Source: Allobosea lupini
Lineage (GTDB): Bacteria > Pseudomonadota > Alphaproteobacteria > Rhizobiales > Beijerinckiaceae
Direction of reading: 5' to 3'
NCBI RefSeq assembly: GCF_900109525.1
Contig: NZ_FOAN01000002.1
Span: forward strand, 372,001 to 436,000
Length of the DNA: 64,000 bases
Within the stretch, counting starts at the first letter, position 1, and each line of letters opens with the position of its first letter. Made by a program: the position numbers and the translations under genes. The notes below the pieces were generated by a model that saw nothing but the letters and a program-made list of their open reading frames with translations, made no database searches and was not told the origin of the DNA. Below are positions 1-9,228 of the stretch, one piece after another.

Positions 1-476
1 GCCACGATCGGCGCCCGCTCCAGCCCCGGCGCCAGCACCGGGCAGGTTTCGACCTCGATCAGGTCGTGTGTACCTGCCACCATGAAGCCGACGCGCATGC
101 CTTCATCCTCGCGCCTGGCGTGGAAGGTGACGCGCCTGCGGCCAGCGCCATGTGCATCGACGACAGGAAGCACCTCTGTCTCCAGCCCGGCGCGGGAGAG
201 CACCGTCACCACTTGCTGGCGCTTCCATTCGGCATAGAGCCCCTCGCCCATATGCTGCGCCGCGCAGCCGCCGCAGCGGGTGAAGAGCGGGCAGATCGCG
301 GCAACGCGCGAGGCCGAGGGCGTCAGGATCTCGACGACCTGCGCGCGGTCGCCGTCGCGCACGACCCGCACACTCTCGCCCGGCAAGGCGAAAGGCACGA
401 AGACCGGGCCGCCCGTCGTCTCGGCTACGCCGTCCCCGCGCTGGCCGAGCCGCGCGATCGCGAGCGTTTCATTCAT
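1..476 (-). CDS. RNA (uracil-C5)-methyltransferase, TrmA/RlmD family (3' part outside window)
   Basis: Only the N-terminal 158 codons are in the window. The start shows a TRAM-like segment (LAIARLGQRGDGVAE ... VFVPFALPGE). It is followed by the Fe-S cluster cysteines of the RumA/RlmD group: C-x5-C-G-G-C (CPLFTRCGGC) and a later Cys in ETCPVLAPG. Family members methylate C5 of uracil in rRNA or tRNA with SAM. The catalytic SAM domain lies beyond the window edge, so the target (23S rRNA or tRNA) cannot be decided. ATG at 476 is chosen; an in-frame ATG at 491 would add five residues. It is divergent from the cysteine synthase gene. Confidence 0.85.
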   Translation of the reverse strand, partial: MNETLAIARLGQRGDGVAETTGGPVFVPFALPGESVRVVRDGDRAQVVEILTPSASRVAAICPLFTRCGGCAAQHMGEGLYAEWKRQQVVTVLSRAGLETEVLPVVDAHGAGRRRVTFHARREDEGMRVGFMVAGTHDLIEVETCPVLAPGLERAPIV

Positions 477-570
477 GGCGAGGGCGGACATGTGTTTCCA
501 GATCGTGACGTGATTGCGGGTTTGGCCTATCAGGTGGCGAGCGACAGGGAAATGGCTGGAGTTGCCTGAC

Positions 571-1614
571 ATGACTATCCGCAACGGCGTCGTCGAAGCG
601 ATCGGCAACACACCCCTGATCAAATTGAAGCGCGCTTCGCAGGAAACCGGCTGCGAGATCCTCGGCAAGGCCGAGTTCATGAACCCCGGCCAGTCGGTCA
701 AGGACCGCGCCGCGCTCGCCATCATCCGCGACGCCGAGAAGAGCGGCGCGCTGCGCCCCGGCGGCGTCATCGTAGAGGGCACGGCCGGCAATACCGGCAT
801 CGGCCTCGCGCTCGTCGGCAACGCGCTCGGCTATCGCTCGGTGATCGTCATCCCGGAGACGCAGAGCCAGGAAAAGAAGGACATGCTGCGGCTCGCCGGC
901 GCGACGCTGGTCGAGGTCCCGGCCGTCGGCTACGTCAATCCGAACAATTACGTGAAGGTCTCCGGCCGCCTCGCAGAAGAGCTGGCCCGAACCGAGCCGA
1001 ACGGCGCGATCTGGGCCAACCAGTTCGACAATACCGCCAACCGCCAGGGCCATATCGAGACCACCGGCCCGGAGATCTGGCAACAGACCGATGGCAAGGT
1101 CGACGGCTTCGTCAGCGCCGTCGGCACGGGCGGGACGCTCGCCGGTGTCGCCATTGCGCTGAAGGGCTTCAACCCGAAGATCCGCATCGCCCTCGCCGAC
1201 CCGATGGGCGCGGCGCTCTACGCCTACTACACCACCGGCGAACTCAAGGCCGAGGGCTCCTCGATCACCGAGGGCATCGGCCAGGGCCGGATCACGGCGA
1301 ATCTCAAGGACGCGCCGATCGACGTCGCCTTCCAGATCACCGACGAGGAAGCGATCCCGCTCTGCTTCCAGCTGCTGGAGGAAGAGGGCCTGTGCCTCGG
1401 CGGCTCCTCCGGCATCAACGTCGCCGGCGCGATCCGGTTGGCGAAGCAGATGGGGCCCGGCCACACCATCGTGACCATCCTCTGCGACTACGGCACGCGC
1501 TATCAGTCGAAGCTGTTCAACCCGGAGTTCCTGCGCTCGAAGAACCTGCCGGTGCCCGGTTGGCTGGAGCGCGATGGCGGGCTGAAGGACGTGCTGACGA
1601 AGGTAATGGCCTAG
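571..1614 (+). CDS. cysK: cysteine synthase A family (PLP-dependent O-acetylserine sulfhydrylase)
   Basis: 347 residues. It makes cysteine from O-acetylserine and sulfide in the cytoplasm. Visible fold-type II PLP motifs are the Schiff-base lysine K44 in PGQSVKDRAA, the substrate loop GTAGNTG at 70-76, and the phosphate loop VGTGGTLAG near residue 190. It is about 25-30 residues longer than E. coli CysK. The C-terminal extension (FLRSKNLPVPGWLERDG) is typical of a CysK subgroup I recall from alphaproteobacteria. The start MTIRNGVVEAIGNTP matches the family N-terminus; the reading frame extends 19 codons upstream without support. The MOSC gene follows six bases after the stop and is probably co-transcribed. 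A CBS-like specificity cannot be excluded. Confidence 0.92.
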   Translation: MTIRNGVVEAIGNTPLIKLKRASQETGCEILGKAEFMNPGQSVKDRAALAIIRDAEKSGALRPGGVIVEGTAGNTGIGLALVGNALGYRSVIVIPETQSQEKKDMLRLAGATLVEVPAVGYVNPNNYVKVSGRLAEELARTEPNGAIWANQFDNTANRQGHIETTGPEIWQQTDGKVDGFVSAVGTGGTLAGVAIALKGFNPKIRIALADPMGAALYAYYTTGELKAEGSSITEGIGQGRITANLKDAPIDVAFQITDEEAIPLCFQLLEEEGLCLGGSSGINVAGAIRLAKQMGPGHTIVTILCDYGTRYQSKLFNPEFLRSKNLPVPGWLERDGGLKDVLTKVMA

Positions 1615-1619
1615 ACGCC

Positions 1620-2126
1620 GTGCGCCCGCCGACCGGATCACTTCTCTCCGCGCTGCTGAATGCGCCGATCCGTCAAGGTCGGATCGTCTGGATCGGATTG
1701 CGACCGGCACGACGTGCTGCGATGACCAGCGTCGAGACGGCCACGGCGAGTGCGGCGGAAGGCCTTGTCGGCGATCGCTATAGCGGCCGGAGCGGCTCGC
1801 GGCAGGTCACGCTGATCCAGCGGGAACATCTCGCAGCGATCGCCAGCCATCTCGGGCTGGAGGGGGTCGCTGCGGAGCAGCTGCGCCGCAACATCGTCGT
1901 CGAAGGCATCAACCTCGCGACCTTGAAGGGCCATCACTTTCGCCTCGGCGGCGCCATCCTCGCCTGGACCGGCGAATGCCATCCCTGCTCACGGATGGAG
2001 GAGGTTCTCGGCCAGGGCGGCTACAACGCCGTGCGCGGCCATGGCGGCATCACGGCGCGGGTGATCGAAAGCGGAGCGATCGCGATCGGCGACAGGCTGG
2101 AGCGGCTTCCCGCAACCAGCCTGTAA
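1620..2126 (+). CDS. MOSC domain-containing protein
   Basis: 168 residues from a GTG start at 1620, six bases after the cysK stop; AAGGTAA at 1600-1606 could serve as ribosome site. The protein has the MOSC core: the segment GDRYSGRSGSRQVTLIQ, RRNIVVEGINL, and the conserved cysteine region TGECHPCSRMEE followed by GGYNAVRGHGGITARVI. MOSC domains are the sulfur- or ligand-handling domains of molybdenum-cofactor sulfurases, mARC and YiiM-type proteins. Stand-alone MOSC proteins bind molybdopterin or detoxify N-hydroxylated compounds. Coupling to cysK is consistent with a sulfur link, but the substrate is not evident from sequence. Confidence 0.85.
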   Translation: MRPPTGSLLSALLNAPIRQGRIVWIGLRPARRAAMTSVETATASAAEGLVGDRYSGRSGSRQVTLIQREHLAAIASHLGLEGVAAEQLRRNIVVEGINLATLKGHHFRLGGAILAWTGECHPCSRMEEVLGQGGYNAVRGHGGITARVIESGAIAIGDRLERLPATSL

Positions 2127-2136
2127 CTGGGCGACG

Positions 2137-3504
2137 TCATGCCACCTGCGCGCCGGCGTCGATCGCCTCGATATCACCGGCGCGGTCGTACTGCGCCTGG
2201 TCGAGCATGCCCTGGCGCTTGGCGACGATGGTCGGCACCAGGGCCTGGCCGGCGACGTTCACGGCGGTGCGACCCATATCGAGGATCGGGTCGATCGCCA
2301 GCAGCAGGCCGACACCGGCGAGCGGCAGGCCGAGGGTCGAAAGGGTCAGGGTCAGCATCACGGTAGCGCCGGTCAGGCCCGCGGTCGCGGCCGAGCCGAT
2401 CACCGAGACGAAGGCGATCAGCACATATTCCTGGATGCCGAGCGGGACGCCGTAGAACTGCGCGACGAAGATCGCCGAGATCGCCGGGTAGATCGCGGCG
2501 CAGCCATCCATCTTGGTGGTGGCGCCCAGCGGCACGGCGAAGGCGGCGTATTCCCTGGGCACACCGAGACTCTTCTCGGTCACGGCTTCGGTCACCGGCA
2601 AGGTGCCGACCGAGGAGCGCGAGACGAAGGCGAGCTGGATCGCCGGCCAGGCACCGGCGAAGAAGCGCAGCGGCGAGAGGCCGTGCAGGATGAGCAGCGC
2701 CGGGTAGACTATCAGCAGCACGATGGCGAGGCCGAGATAGATCGCGAAGGCGTACCAAGAGAGCTGCTGCAGCGTCTGCCAGCCATACTGCGCCACCGCA
2801 TTGCCGAGCAGGCCGATGGTGCCGATCGGTGTCAGGCGGATCACCCACCACAGGATCTTGCGGGTGATCGCCAGCAGCGACTCGTTGAAGGCGAGGAAGC
2901 TGTTGGCGCGCTCGCCGACCTTAAGCGCCGCGATGCCGACGACGATCGAGATGACGAGCAATTGCAGCACGTTGAAGCCGAGGCGGGTGGTCGCCGCGCC
3001 GCCGTCGACCCTCGTCGTAGCCTGCAGGCCGAGCATGTTGGCGGGGACGAGGCCCTTCAGGAAGTCGAGCCAGGAGCCGACTGCGCCCGGCGCCTTGGCG
3101 CTGGCGGCGATCGCGCCGGAATTGATGCCGGGCTGGATGATCAGGCCAAGCGCGATGCCGATCAGCACGGCGATGAAGGCGGTTATGGCGAACCAGAGCA
3201 ATGTCTGCCAGACCAGCGCGGCCGCGTTGGAGAGCTGCCTGAGATTGCTGATCGAGGCGACGATCGCGGTGAAGATCAGGGGCGGCACCAAGGCCTGCAG
3301 CAGTTGCACGAAAATCGAGCCGGTCGTCGCCAAAGTCGTCGTCAGCCAGTTCGGCTGGCCGGCCGCATCGGGGCCGATATTGCGCGCGATCCAGCCGAGC
3401 GCGAGCCCGATCACCATGGCGGCCAGGACCTGAAAGCCGAAGCTCGCAAAAAATGGCTTGGGGCCGGCGGTCGCCGCGCCGGCTCGGGGCGTCACTGTGG
3501 TCAT
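2137..3504 (-). CDS. dicarboxylate/amino acid:cation symporter (DAACS family)
   Basis: 455 residues with about eight hydrophobic spans, two re-entrant loops and the serine-rich hairpin SRSSVGTLPVTEAV. The second signature region is LGATTKMDGCAAIYPAISAIF, and GRTAVNVAGQALVPTIVAK sits near the C-terminus, as in GltP/DctA. The family imports C4-dicarboxylates or acidic amino acids with H+ or Na+ across the inner membrane. The motif NMDGT of glutamate transporters is KMDGC here, so the substrate is uncertain. The gene is monocistronic and convergent with the MOSC gene (10 bp gap). The ATG at 3504 has only a weak ribosome site. Confidence 0.88.
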   Translation of the reverse strand: MTTVTPRAGAATAGPKPFFASFGFQVLAAMVIGLALGWIARNIGPDAAGQPNWLTTTLATTGSIFVQLLQALVPPLIFTAIVASISNLRQLSNAAALVWQTLLWFAITAFIAVLIGIALGLIIQPGINSGAIAASAKAPGAVGSWLDFLKGLVPANMLGLQATTRVDGGAATTRLGFNVLQLLVISIVVGIAALKVGERANSFLAFNESLLAITRKILWWVIRLTPIGTIGLLGNAVAQYGWQTLQQLSWYAFAIYLGLAIVLLIVYPALLILHGLSPLRFFAGAWPAIQLAFVSRSSVGTLPVTEAVTEKSLGVPREYAAFAVPLGATTKMDGCAAIYPAISAIFVAQFYGVPLGIQEYVLIAFVSVIGSAATAGLTGATVMLTLTLSTLGLPLAGVGLLLAIDPILDMGRTAVNVAGQALVPTIVAKRQGMLDQAQYDRAGDIEAIDAGAQVA

Positions 3505-3550
3505 GATGGAAACTCGTCAAATTGCCGCAGCGCGGCTGCACATGTCTGCC

Positions 3551-3562
3551 GCTTATATAAGC
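3551..3562. promoter_or_regulatory. AT-rich palindrome upstream of the DAACS symporter gene
   Basis: A perfect 12-bp palindrome GCTTATATAAGC lies 47-58 bp upstream of the symporter start. Its central TATATA could serve as a -10 element on the minus strand. A good -35 box is not visible. The remainder of 3505-3693 holds no gene. A second partial dyad, TTCTCC/GGAGAA, lies at about 3624-3650. Role as promoter or operator is inferred from position only. Confidence 0.3.
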
Positions 3563-3693
3563 ACCGCACCAAACTGCGGGAAGCCAGACACGGCCATATT
3601 GCACCGACAGAACAGCAGGACCGTTCTCCATGAAACTACTCCACGGAGAATAATTTTCTCCAGCTTCGTTTCTATGTCCGCAAATGCCTCCGT

Positions 3694-5472
3694 TCAGCGC
3701 AGTGGCCAGACGAAGAGGATCAGCGGCACGGCGAGCAGGATGACCAGCAGCGACAAGGGCGCGCCGAGCCGCGCATAGTCGCCGAAGCGGTAGCCGCCGG
3801 GGCCCATCACCAGCGTGTTGCACTGGTGGCCGATCGGGGTGAGGAAGTCGCAGGCCGCGCCGATCGCCACCGCCATCAGGAAGGCGTCGGGGTTGTAGCC
3901 GAGCGTCTTGGCGAAGCCCGCGCCGATCGGCGCCATCACCAGCACGGTCGCTGCATTGTTGAGGAAGGGCGTCACCGCCATGGCTGCGACGAGCATCAGC
4001 CCGACCGCGCCCCAGCTGGGCAGGCCGGCGCCGAGCTGCGCCAGCAAGCCGGCGAAGACATCGGTCGCGCCGGTGACGCGCAGGCTGTCGCTGACCGGGA
4101 TCAGCGCCGCCAGCATCACCAGGATCGGCGCCTCGACCGAGTCATAGGCGTCGCGCAGCGTCAGGGCGCGCGTCACCAGCAGGAGCACCGCAGCGGCGAA
4201 GAAGGCGATCGCCACCGGCAGCAGCCCGAGCGCGACGACGACGACCGTCGCGGCAACGATCGTGCCGGTGACCAGACGGCGACGCGTACTGCCGAGTTGG
4301 AGGCTGCGCGCCGCCAGCGGCAACAGGCCGAGCTCGCGCAGGCGCTCGGGCAGCAGGTCCTCGTCGCCCTGCAGCAGCACGACGTCGCCGGCACGCAGGC
4401 GGATGTCCCGCAATCGCTCGGTGAAGCGCTCGCCGGCGCGGCTGATGCCGAGCAGGTTGATGTGGAAGCGGGCGTGCAGGTCGATCTCGGCGGCACTGAC
4501 ACCTTCGAGCAGCGAGCCCTGCGTGACGATCGCCTCGCCGGTGCGGGCCGGATCGAGCGAACCTTCCTTCTGCGTCGAGCGATGCTGGCCGACGAGTTCG
4601 AGTTCACCCGCGGCGACAACGCGCTCCAGCGCCTTGGGCTCGCCGCGCAGCAGCAGGATGTCGCCGGCGCGCAGGCTGGCATCGGGCAGCGGCGCCCGGC
4701 GGCGCTCGCCATCGCGCAGGATGGCGACGACCTCGACCTCGCCATCGCCCGGCTTCCTGAGATCGGCGACGGTCTTGCCGGTGAGCGCCCCTTTCTCGGG
4801 GAGACGCGCCTCGGTGACATAGTCCTTGATGTCGACAGCCTGGTCGAGCGAGCGCGAGCCCTGGCGATCCTTCGGCAGCAGCCTGTAGGCAACGCTCAGG
4901 AAGGCACAGCCGGCGAGCGCGATGCCGATGCCGACTGGCGTGAAGTCGAACATGGCGAAGGGCTCGCCGCCGAGCTCCTGCCGCACGCGCGCGACGATGA
5001 CGTTCGGCGAGGTGCCGACCAGCGTGACGATGCCGCCCAGCAGCGAGGCGAAGGCCATCGGCATCAGGAAGACCGAAGGCGACTTCCCGTCCTTGCGGGC
5101 GAGTTGGTAGGCGATCGGCAGCATCATCGCGAGCGCGCCGATGTTCTTGATGATCGCCGACATGGCGGCGACGACGAAGACGAGGACCGCGACCTGCGCC
5201 TGCGTCGAGCGCAGTGAGGGGGATATGCGGGCGAGCGCGGTCTCGACCAGCCCGGAGCGCGCCACCGCGGCGCTGACGATCAGGGCGCTGGCGACGATGA
5301 TGACGATGTCGTCGGAGAAGCCCTTGAAGGCTTCCCTGGCCGGCACGACGCCGAGCGCGACGCCCGCCAGCAGGGCCAGGAGCGCGACCACATCATAGCG
5401 CAGCTTGCCCCAGACGAAGGCGGCCATCATCGCGGCGACTAGTGAGCAAGAAAGAATCTGTGGCAGCGTCAT
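3694..5472 (-). CDS. SLC13 family permease with two RCK_C (TrkA-C) domains
   Basis: 592 residues in the order membrane half, cytoplasmic insert, membrane half. Hydrophobic spans cover roughly 1-200 and 395-592. Two TrkA-C-like modules sit between them; the visible repeats are LRAGDILLLRGEP and LRAGDVVLLQGDED. Signature segments FNNAATVLVMAPI-like (FLNNAATVLVMAP) and LGGIVTLVGTSPNV match the SLC13/DASS ion transporter superfamily. These proteins move di- or tricarboxylates, sulfate or similar anions; the substrate here is not evident. The start is 38 bp after the corA stop, so it is likely in a corA-led operon. Confidence 0.87.
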   Translation of the reverse strand: MTLPQILSCSLVAAMMAAFVWGKLRYDVVALLALLAGVALGVVPAREAFKGFSDDIVIIVASALIVSAAVARSGLVETALARISPSLRSTQAQVAVLVFVVAAMSAIIKNIGALAMMLPIAYQLARKDGKSPSVFLMPMAFASLLGGIVTLVGTSPNVIVARVRQELGGEPFAMFDFTPVGIGIALAGCAFLSVAYRLLPKDRQGSRSLDQAVDIKDYVTEARLPEKGALTGKTVADLRKPGDGEVEVVAILRDGERRRAPLPDASLRAGDILLLRGEPKALERVVAAGELELVGQHRSTQKEGSLDPARTGEAIVTQGSLLEGVSAAEIDLHARFHINLLGISRAGERFTERLRDIRLRAGDVVLLQGDEDLLPERLRELGLLPLAARSLQLGSTRRRLVTGTIVAATVVVVALGLLPVAIAFFAAAVLLLVTRALTLRDAYDSVEAPILVMLAALIPVSDSLRVTGATDVFAGLLAQLGAGLPSWGAVGLMLVAAMAVTPFLNNAATVLVMAPIGAGFAKTLGYNPDAFLMAVAIGAACDFLTPIGHQCNTLVMGPGGYRFGDYARLGAPLSLLVILLAVPLILFVWPLR

Positions 5473-5510
5473 CCGGGCAAGCTATCCGAAGGGGCGCGCC
5501 CCGGGCGCGG

Positions 5511-6500
5511 TCAAAGCCACTTTTTCCAGCGAAAGAACATGTAGGGCAGCACGGCGAAGAGGATCATCAGGCCGATTGCCATCGGGTAGCCGAGCTGCCA
5601 TTCCAACTCCGGCATGGTCTTGAAGTTCATTCCGTAGATCGAGGCGATCAGGGTCGGCGGCATCAGCGCGACCGAGACGACCGAGAACAGCTTGATGATC
5701 TTGTTCTGCTCGATGCTGACGAGGCCGAGCGTCGCATCGAGCATGAACTGCAGCTTGCTCGATAGGAAGGTGGCATGCTCCTCGATCGCCTGAACGTCGC
5801 GCAAGGCGGAGCGCCATTCCGGGTTGAAACCGCCGGCCGCCTTCTTGGTGCGCTTGAAATTGGCGGAGAGGTAGAGCAGCACGCGCTCGACCGAGACCAT
5901 GCTCTCGCGGACATTCGAGATGATGTGCTCGTACTGGCCGATCTTGCGCACCACCGCCTGATAGACGCGGCCCTGTTCGACATGGGCGCTGTCGCCGTCG
6001 AAGATCTGGCGCGAGCGCATGTCGACGCGATCGCCGACGCCGCGCAGCACCTCGGCGGCGCGGTCGACGATCGCCTCGATCAGCCCCTCGATGACGCCGG
6101 CAGGCTCGAGCTCGCAGCCGCCCGGCTTGGTGACGCGGTTCTTGAAGATGTTGAAGGCGCCGGGCTCGTCATAGCGCACGGTCACCAGCGCCTTCTCGGT
6201 CAGGATGAAGGTGACGTCGGCGAGGCGCGGGACGTTTGTGTCGGACTGGCAGATGATCCGCGCCGTCATATAATGCGCGCCGTTCTCGGCGTAGATGATC
6301 TCGGACGGTTCGAGATCGTGCATCTCCTCCTTCGTCGGAATGGAGATGCCGAGATGGCGCTCGACCCTGGCGTCCTCGGCCGGCGTCGGGTTGAGCAGGT
6401 CGATCCAGATCGACCCCGGCGGGATCTCGTCTTCGGCAATGAGGTTGCGCGGCGCGAGCTTGTCGCCGCTCGTCTGGCAGATGCCGTGGATCAGGAGCAT
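5511..6500 (-). CDS. corA: magnesium/cobalt transporter CorA family
   Basis: 329 residues. The long N-terminal cytoplasmic domain is followed by two C-terminal transmembrane helices carrying the hallmark Y-GMN motif at 290-292 and a positively charged tail (FFRWKKWL). CorA pentamers admit Mg2+ (also Co2+ or Ni2+) through the inner membrane. ATG at 6500 gives the usual N-terminus MLLIHGICQ. A TTG at 6557 would add 19 residues that look unlike the family. The SLC13 permease gene follows. The 218-bp stretch 6501-6718 upstream holds no recognisable gene and separates it from the divergent chemoreceptor. Confidence 0.93.
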   Translation of the reverse strand: MLLIHGICQTSGDKLAPRNLIAEDEIPPGSIWIDLLNPTPAEDARVERHLGISIPTKEEMHDLEPSEIIYAENGAHYMTARIICQSDTNVPRLADVTFILTEKALVTVRYDEPGAFNIFKNRVTKPGGCELEPAGVIEGLIEAIVDRAAEVLRGVGDRVDMRSRQIFDGDSAHVEQGRVYQAVVRKIGQYEHIISNVRESMVSVERVLLYLSANFKRTKKAAGGFNPEWRSALRDVQAIEEHATFLSSKLQFMLDATLGLVSIEQNKIIKLFSVVSVALMPPTLIASIYGMNFKTMPELEWQLGYPMAIGLMILFAVLPYMFFRWKKWL

Positions 6501-6718
6501 GGTCGGTCGTCCGGAATCGGGCACCGCAAGGCGCGATTTGTGCCGCAACAACTCCAAACGTCCGGCGGTGTCAAACCGATGACGGTTCTGGGGCAGCGGC
6601 TGATCCCGCCGCGGTATTCCCGCTCGGGCCAGAAATATGGCAGCGCTGCGGCAGGGTTAGCACAATATCAATCGCCGGATGAGAAGCTGAACGAATCCGT
6701 CGCCCCTCCGGACTTGTC

Positions 6719-9214
6719 ATGCTCAACGCCGCAAAGAATCTCAGCATCAAGACTATGCTTCTGACTGTGCTCGGCCTTGCCAGCGCAGCGATCGTCACGC
6801 TCTCGTCGCAGGCGCTCTGGCAGGCTTGGACGCGCCACAATACCGCCGTCGAGGTGTCCGCTCTCGCCGATCTGAACAAGGCCTATTTCACGGCGCTGCA
6901 GAACCTGCGCTACGAGCGCGGCAATGGCGCGAGCGCGCTGACCATGCCGACCGACAAGAACGCCGGGATGATCGAGGACGTGCTGACGCGCCGAAAGCGT
7001 CTGGACGACGCCATCGCCACGGCCCAGACGATCGTCCGGGACAACGGCTATGAGGTCGCCAAGACCGTCTCGACCGAGATCGACGGCCATGTCGCAGCGC
7101 TCAAGCCCTTACGCGCGAAGGTCGACGGCAACTGGAAGCTGCCGCTGGAGTCGCGGGAGAAGGAGCTGGCCGGGGCCAGCATGGCCCAGACCGGCAAGTT
7201 CCTGAGCGCGCTCGAGGCTGCCTCGGCGACGCTGGAGGAACGCATTCTCGCGCTTGACGCCAGCTTCGCCAACCTGACCTCCGTCCGCTCGATGGCCTGG
7301 GCCGCACGCTCGCTCAGCGGATCGTCGACGATCGTCCTCAACAACGCCGTCGCCCAGGACCGGCCGCTGGACGCCAAGGAGAGCAATGCCGTCCTCGTCA
7401 ACGATGCGCGCATGGAGTTCGCCTGGGGCGTGGTGAGGCAGCTCATCGGCCAGGCCAGCACCCCGCAGGCGCTCAAGGACGCGCTCACCACCGCCGAGAA
7501 CACCTATTTCGGCGGCACCTTCAAGGCGACGCGGGCCGATCTCGTCGCCAACGTGACGGGCGGCCGCAAGCCTGCGATCAATCCCGATCAATGGCGTAAC
7601 CAGATCGTCGCCGCCTCCGAGACAGTCGGCGCCGTGGCGAGCCGCGCCATTGACGTCGTCTCGGATGTGGCGGACGCGAAGGCCGATGCGGCAATGCGCT
7701 CGCTCATCGTCTACGGCCTCCTCCTGCTGGCCGCGCTGGCGCTCGCACTCATCGGGCTCTGGCTGGTGCAAAGCCGCGTGACGCGCCCGATCACTGCGCT
7801 GACCGCCTCGATGAAGCAGCTGGCGCAGGGCGACTTCACCGCCGAGGTCATCGACAGCGGCCGTAATGACGAGATCGGCGGCATGGCCGCCGCCGTCCGG
7901 GTGTTCAAGGAGAACGGTTTGCGTGTCCAGGCGCTGGAGGCGCAGGAGCGCGCCGCCGCGGCCGAGCGGGCGGCGCGGACCGAAGCCATGGTCGCCGTGG
8001 TCAGCGATGTCGGCACGGTCGTCGCGGCTGCGGCTGCGGGCGATTTCAGCGCGCGCCTGCGCCTGGAAAGCGCCGATGCGCAAATGCAGCAGCTGGTCGA
8101 CGGCATCAACCAGATCAACGCCGTGGTCGACGGCGCGACCACCGAGTTCGCCGACATTCTGGCGTCGGTCTCGCAGGGCGACCTGACCCGCCGCGTCGCG
8201 ACCAGCTATCAGGGCCGCTTCGCCGAGCTCAAGCACTCCGTGAACGAGACGGTCGAGCGCCTCTCGGAGACGATCGGCGGCATCCAGGCGACGACCTCGC
8301 AGGTCTCGGCCTCCGCTCGCGAGATCAAGGCGGGCGCCGACGATCTCGCCAAGCGGACCGAGGAGCAGGCCGCCTCGCTCGAGGAGACGGCCGCGACGAC
8401 CGAGGAACTCGCAGCTTCGGTCAAGGCCAGCGCAAGCTCCTCGAAGGTGGCGGCATCGTCCTCCGACGAGGCCACGAACGTAGCGCAGCAGGGCGGCGCG
8501 ATCGTGCAGAACGCCGTCGAGGCGATGGAACGGATCGAGGCGGCCTCGCGCAAGATCACCGACATCACCTCGGTGATCGACGGCATCGCCTTCCAGACCA
8601 ATCTGCTGGCGCTCAACGCTGCGGTGGAAGCCGCACGCGCGGGCGATGCCGGCAAGGGTTTCGCCGTGGTCGCCTCGGAGGTCCGGACGCTGGCGCAGCG
8701 CTCCGCCGAAGCCTCCAAGGACATCACGACCCTGATCCAGTCCTCGACCACCGAGATCGAGGAGGGTGTGAAGCTGGTGCGCTCGGCCGGGACGGTGCTC
8801 GACAAGATCGTCACCGCCTCCCGGCAGGTCGCGGCGACCGTCGTCGAAATCTCGGCAGCGGCAGGCGAACAGGCCAACGGTATCGACGAGATGAGCCAGA
8901 CCGTCGCCCATATGGACGAGATGACCCAGGCGAATGCGGCTTTGGCCGAGCAGAGCGCCGCCTCGGCCGCTTCGCTCGCCGACCAGATCCACAGCCTCGA
9001 TCAGCTCGTCGCGGCCTTCCGCATCGCCGGCAGCACTGCGCATTCGACCAGCGAGCCGGAGCGCCTGCGCAACCTCGCCGCGGCCGCCATGTCGGAAACC
9101 CGCTCGGCGCCGCGCATTCCGGCGCGGAAGGCACAACCTGCCCCGGCAGCTGCGATGCCCGCCCGCAAGGTCGCGAACGGCGGAGCGCGGGACCGCGAGT
9201 GGGAAGAGTTCTGA
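6719..9214 (+). CDS. methyl-accepting chemotaxis protein with C-terminal CheR-docking pentapeptide
   Basis: 831 residues. TM1 is at about 11-33, a long extracytoplasmic sensor region of unrecognised fold follows (about 34-325), and TM2 is at 327-348. A HAMP domain occupies 349-402, a second HAMP-like segment lies at about 430-490, and the signalling domain covers roughly 530-780. The conserved hairpin tip is [17 protein letters not shown] at about 625. The protein ends in DREWEEF. The final EWEEF fits the x-[HFYW]-x2-[HFYW] tether used by CheR/CheB, suggesting a high-abundance receptor able to recruit adaptation enzymes. No che genes are nearby. The ATG has a weak ribosome site. Confidence 0.95.
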   Translation: MLNAAKNLSIKTMLLTVLGLASAAIVTLSSQALWQAWTRHNTAVEVSALADLNKAYFTALQNLRYERGNGASALTMPTDKNAGMIEDVLTRRKRLDDAIATAQTIVRDNGYEVAKTVSTEIDGHVAALKPLRAKVDGNWKLPLESREKELAGASMAQTGKFLSALEAASATLEERILALDASFANLTSVRSMAWAARSLSGSSTIVLNNAVAQDRPLDAKESNAVLVNDARMEFAWGVVRQLIGQASTPQALKDALTTAENTYFGGTFKATRADLVANVTGGRKPAINPDQWRNQIVAASETVGAVASRAIDVVSDVADAKADAAMRSLIVYGLLLLAALALALIGLWLVQSRVTRPITALTASMKQLAQGDFTAEVIDSGRNDEIGGMAAAVRVFKENGLRVQALEAQERAAAAERAARTEAMVAVVSDVGTVVAAAAAGDFSARLRLESADAQMQQLVDGINQINAVVDGATTEFADILASVSQGDLTRRVATSYQGRFAELKHSVNETVERLSETIGGIQATTSQVSASAREIKAGADDLAKRTEEQAASLEETAATTEELAASVKASASSSKVAASSSDEATNVAQQGGAIVQNAVEAMERIEAASRKITDITSVIDGIAFQTNLLALNAAVEAARAGDAGKGFAVVASEVRTLAQRSAEASKDITTLIQSSTTEIEEGVKLVRSAGTVLDKIVTASRQVAATVVEISAAAGEQANGIDEMSQTVAHMDEMTQANAALAEQSAASAASLADQIHSLDQLVAAFRIAGSTAHSTSEPERLRNLAAAAMSETRSAPRIPARKAQPAPAAAMPARKVANGGARDREWEEF

Positions 9215-9228
9215 GCCTTCCGGCTCAG
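9211..9228. terminator. Convergent-gene hairpin overlapping both stop codons
   Basis: CTGAGCC and GGCTCAG form a 7-bp perfect stem with a TTCC loop. The stem contains the MCP stop (TGA 9212-9214) on one strand and the SDR stop (9225-9227) on the other. No U-tract follows in either direction, so Rho-independent termination is uncertain. Confidence 0.35.

Noticed and set aside
7109..9136. Long minus-strand open frame (675 codons) opposite the chemoreceptor
   Set aside because: It is a high-GC mirror frame: composition is His/Asp/Gly/Arg-rich, no domain is seen, and the plus strand encodes a complete MCP.
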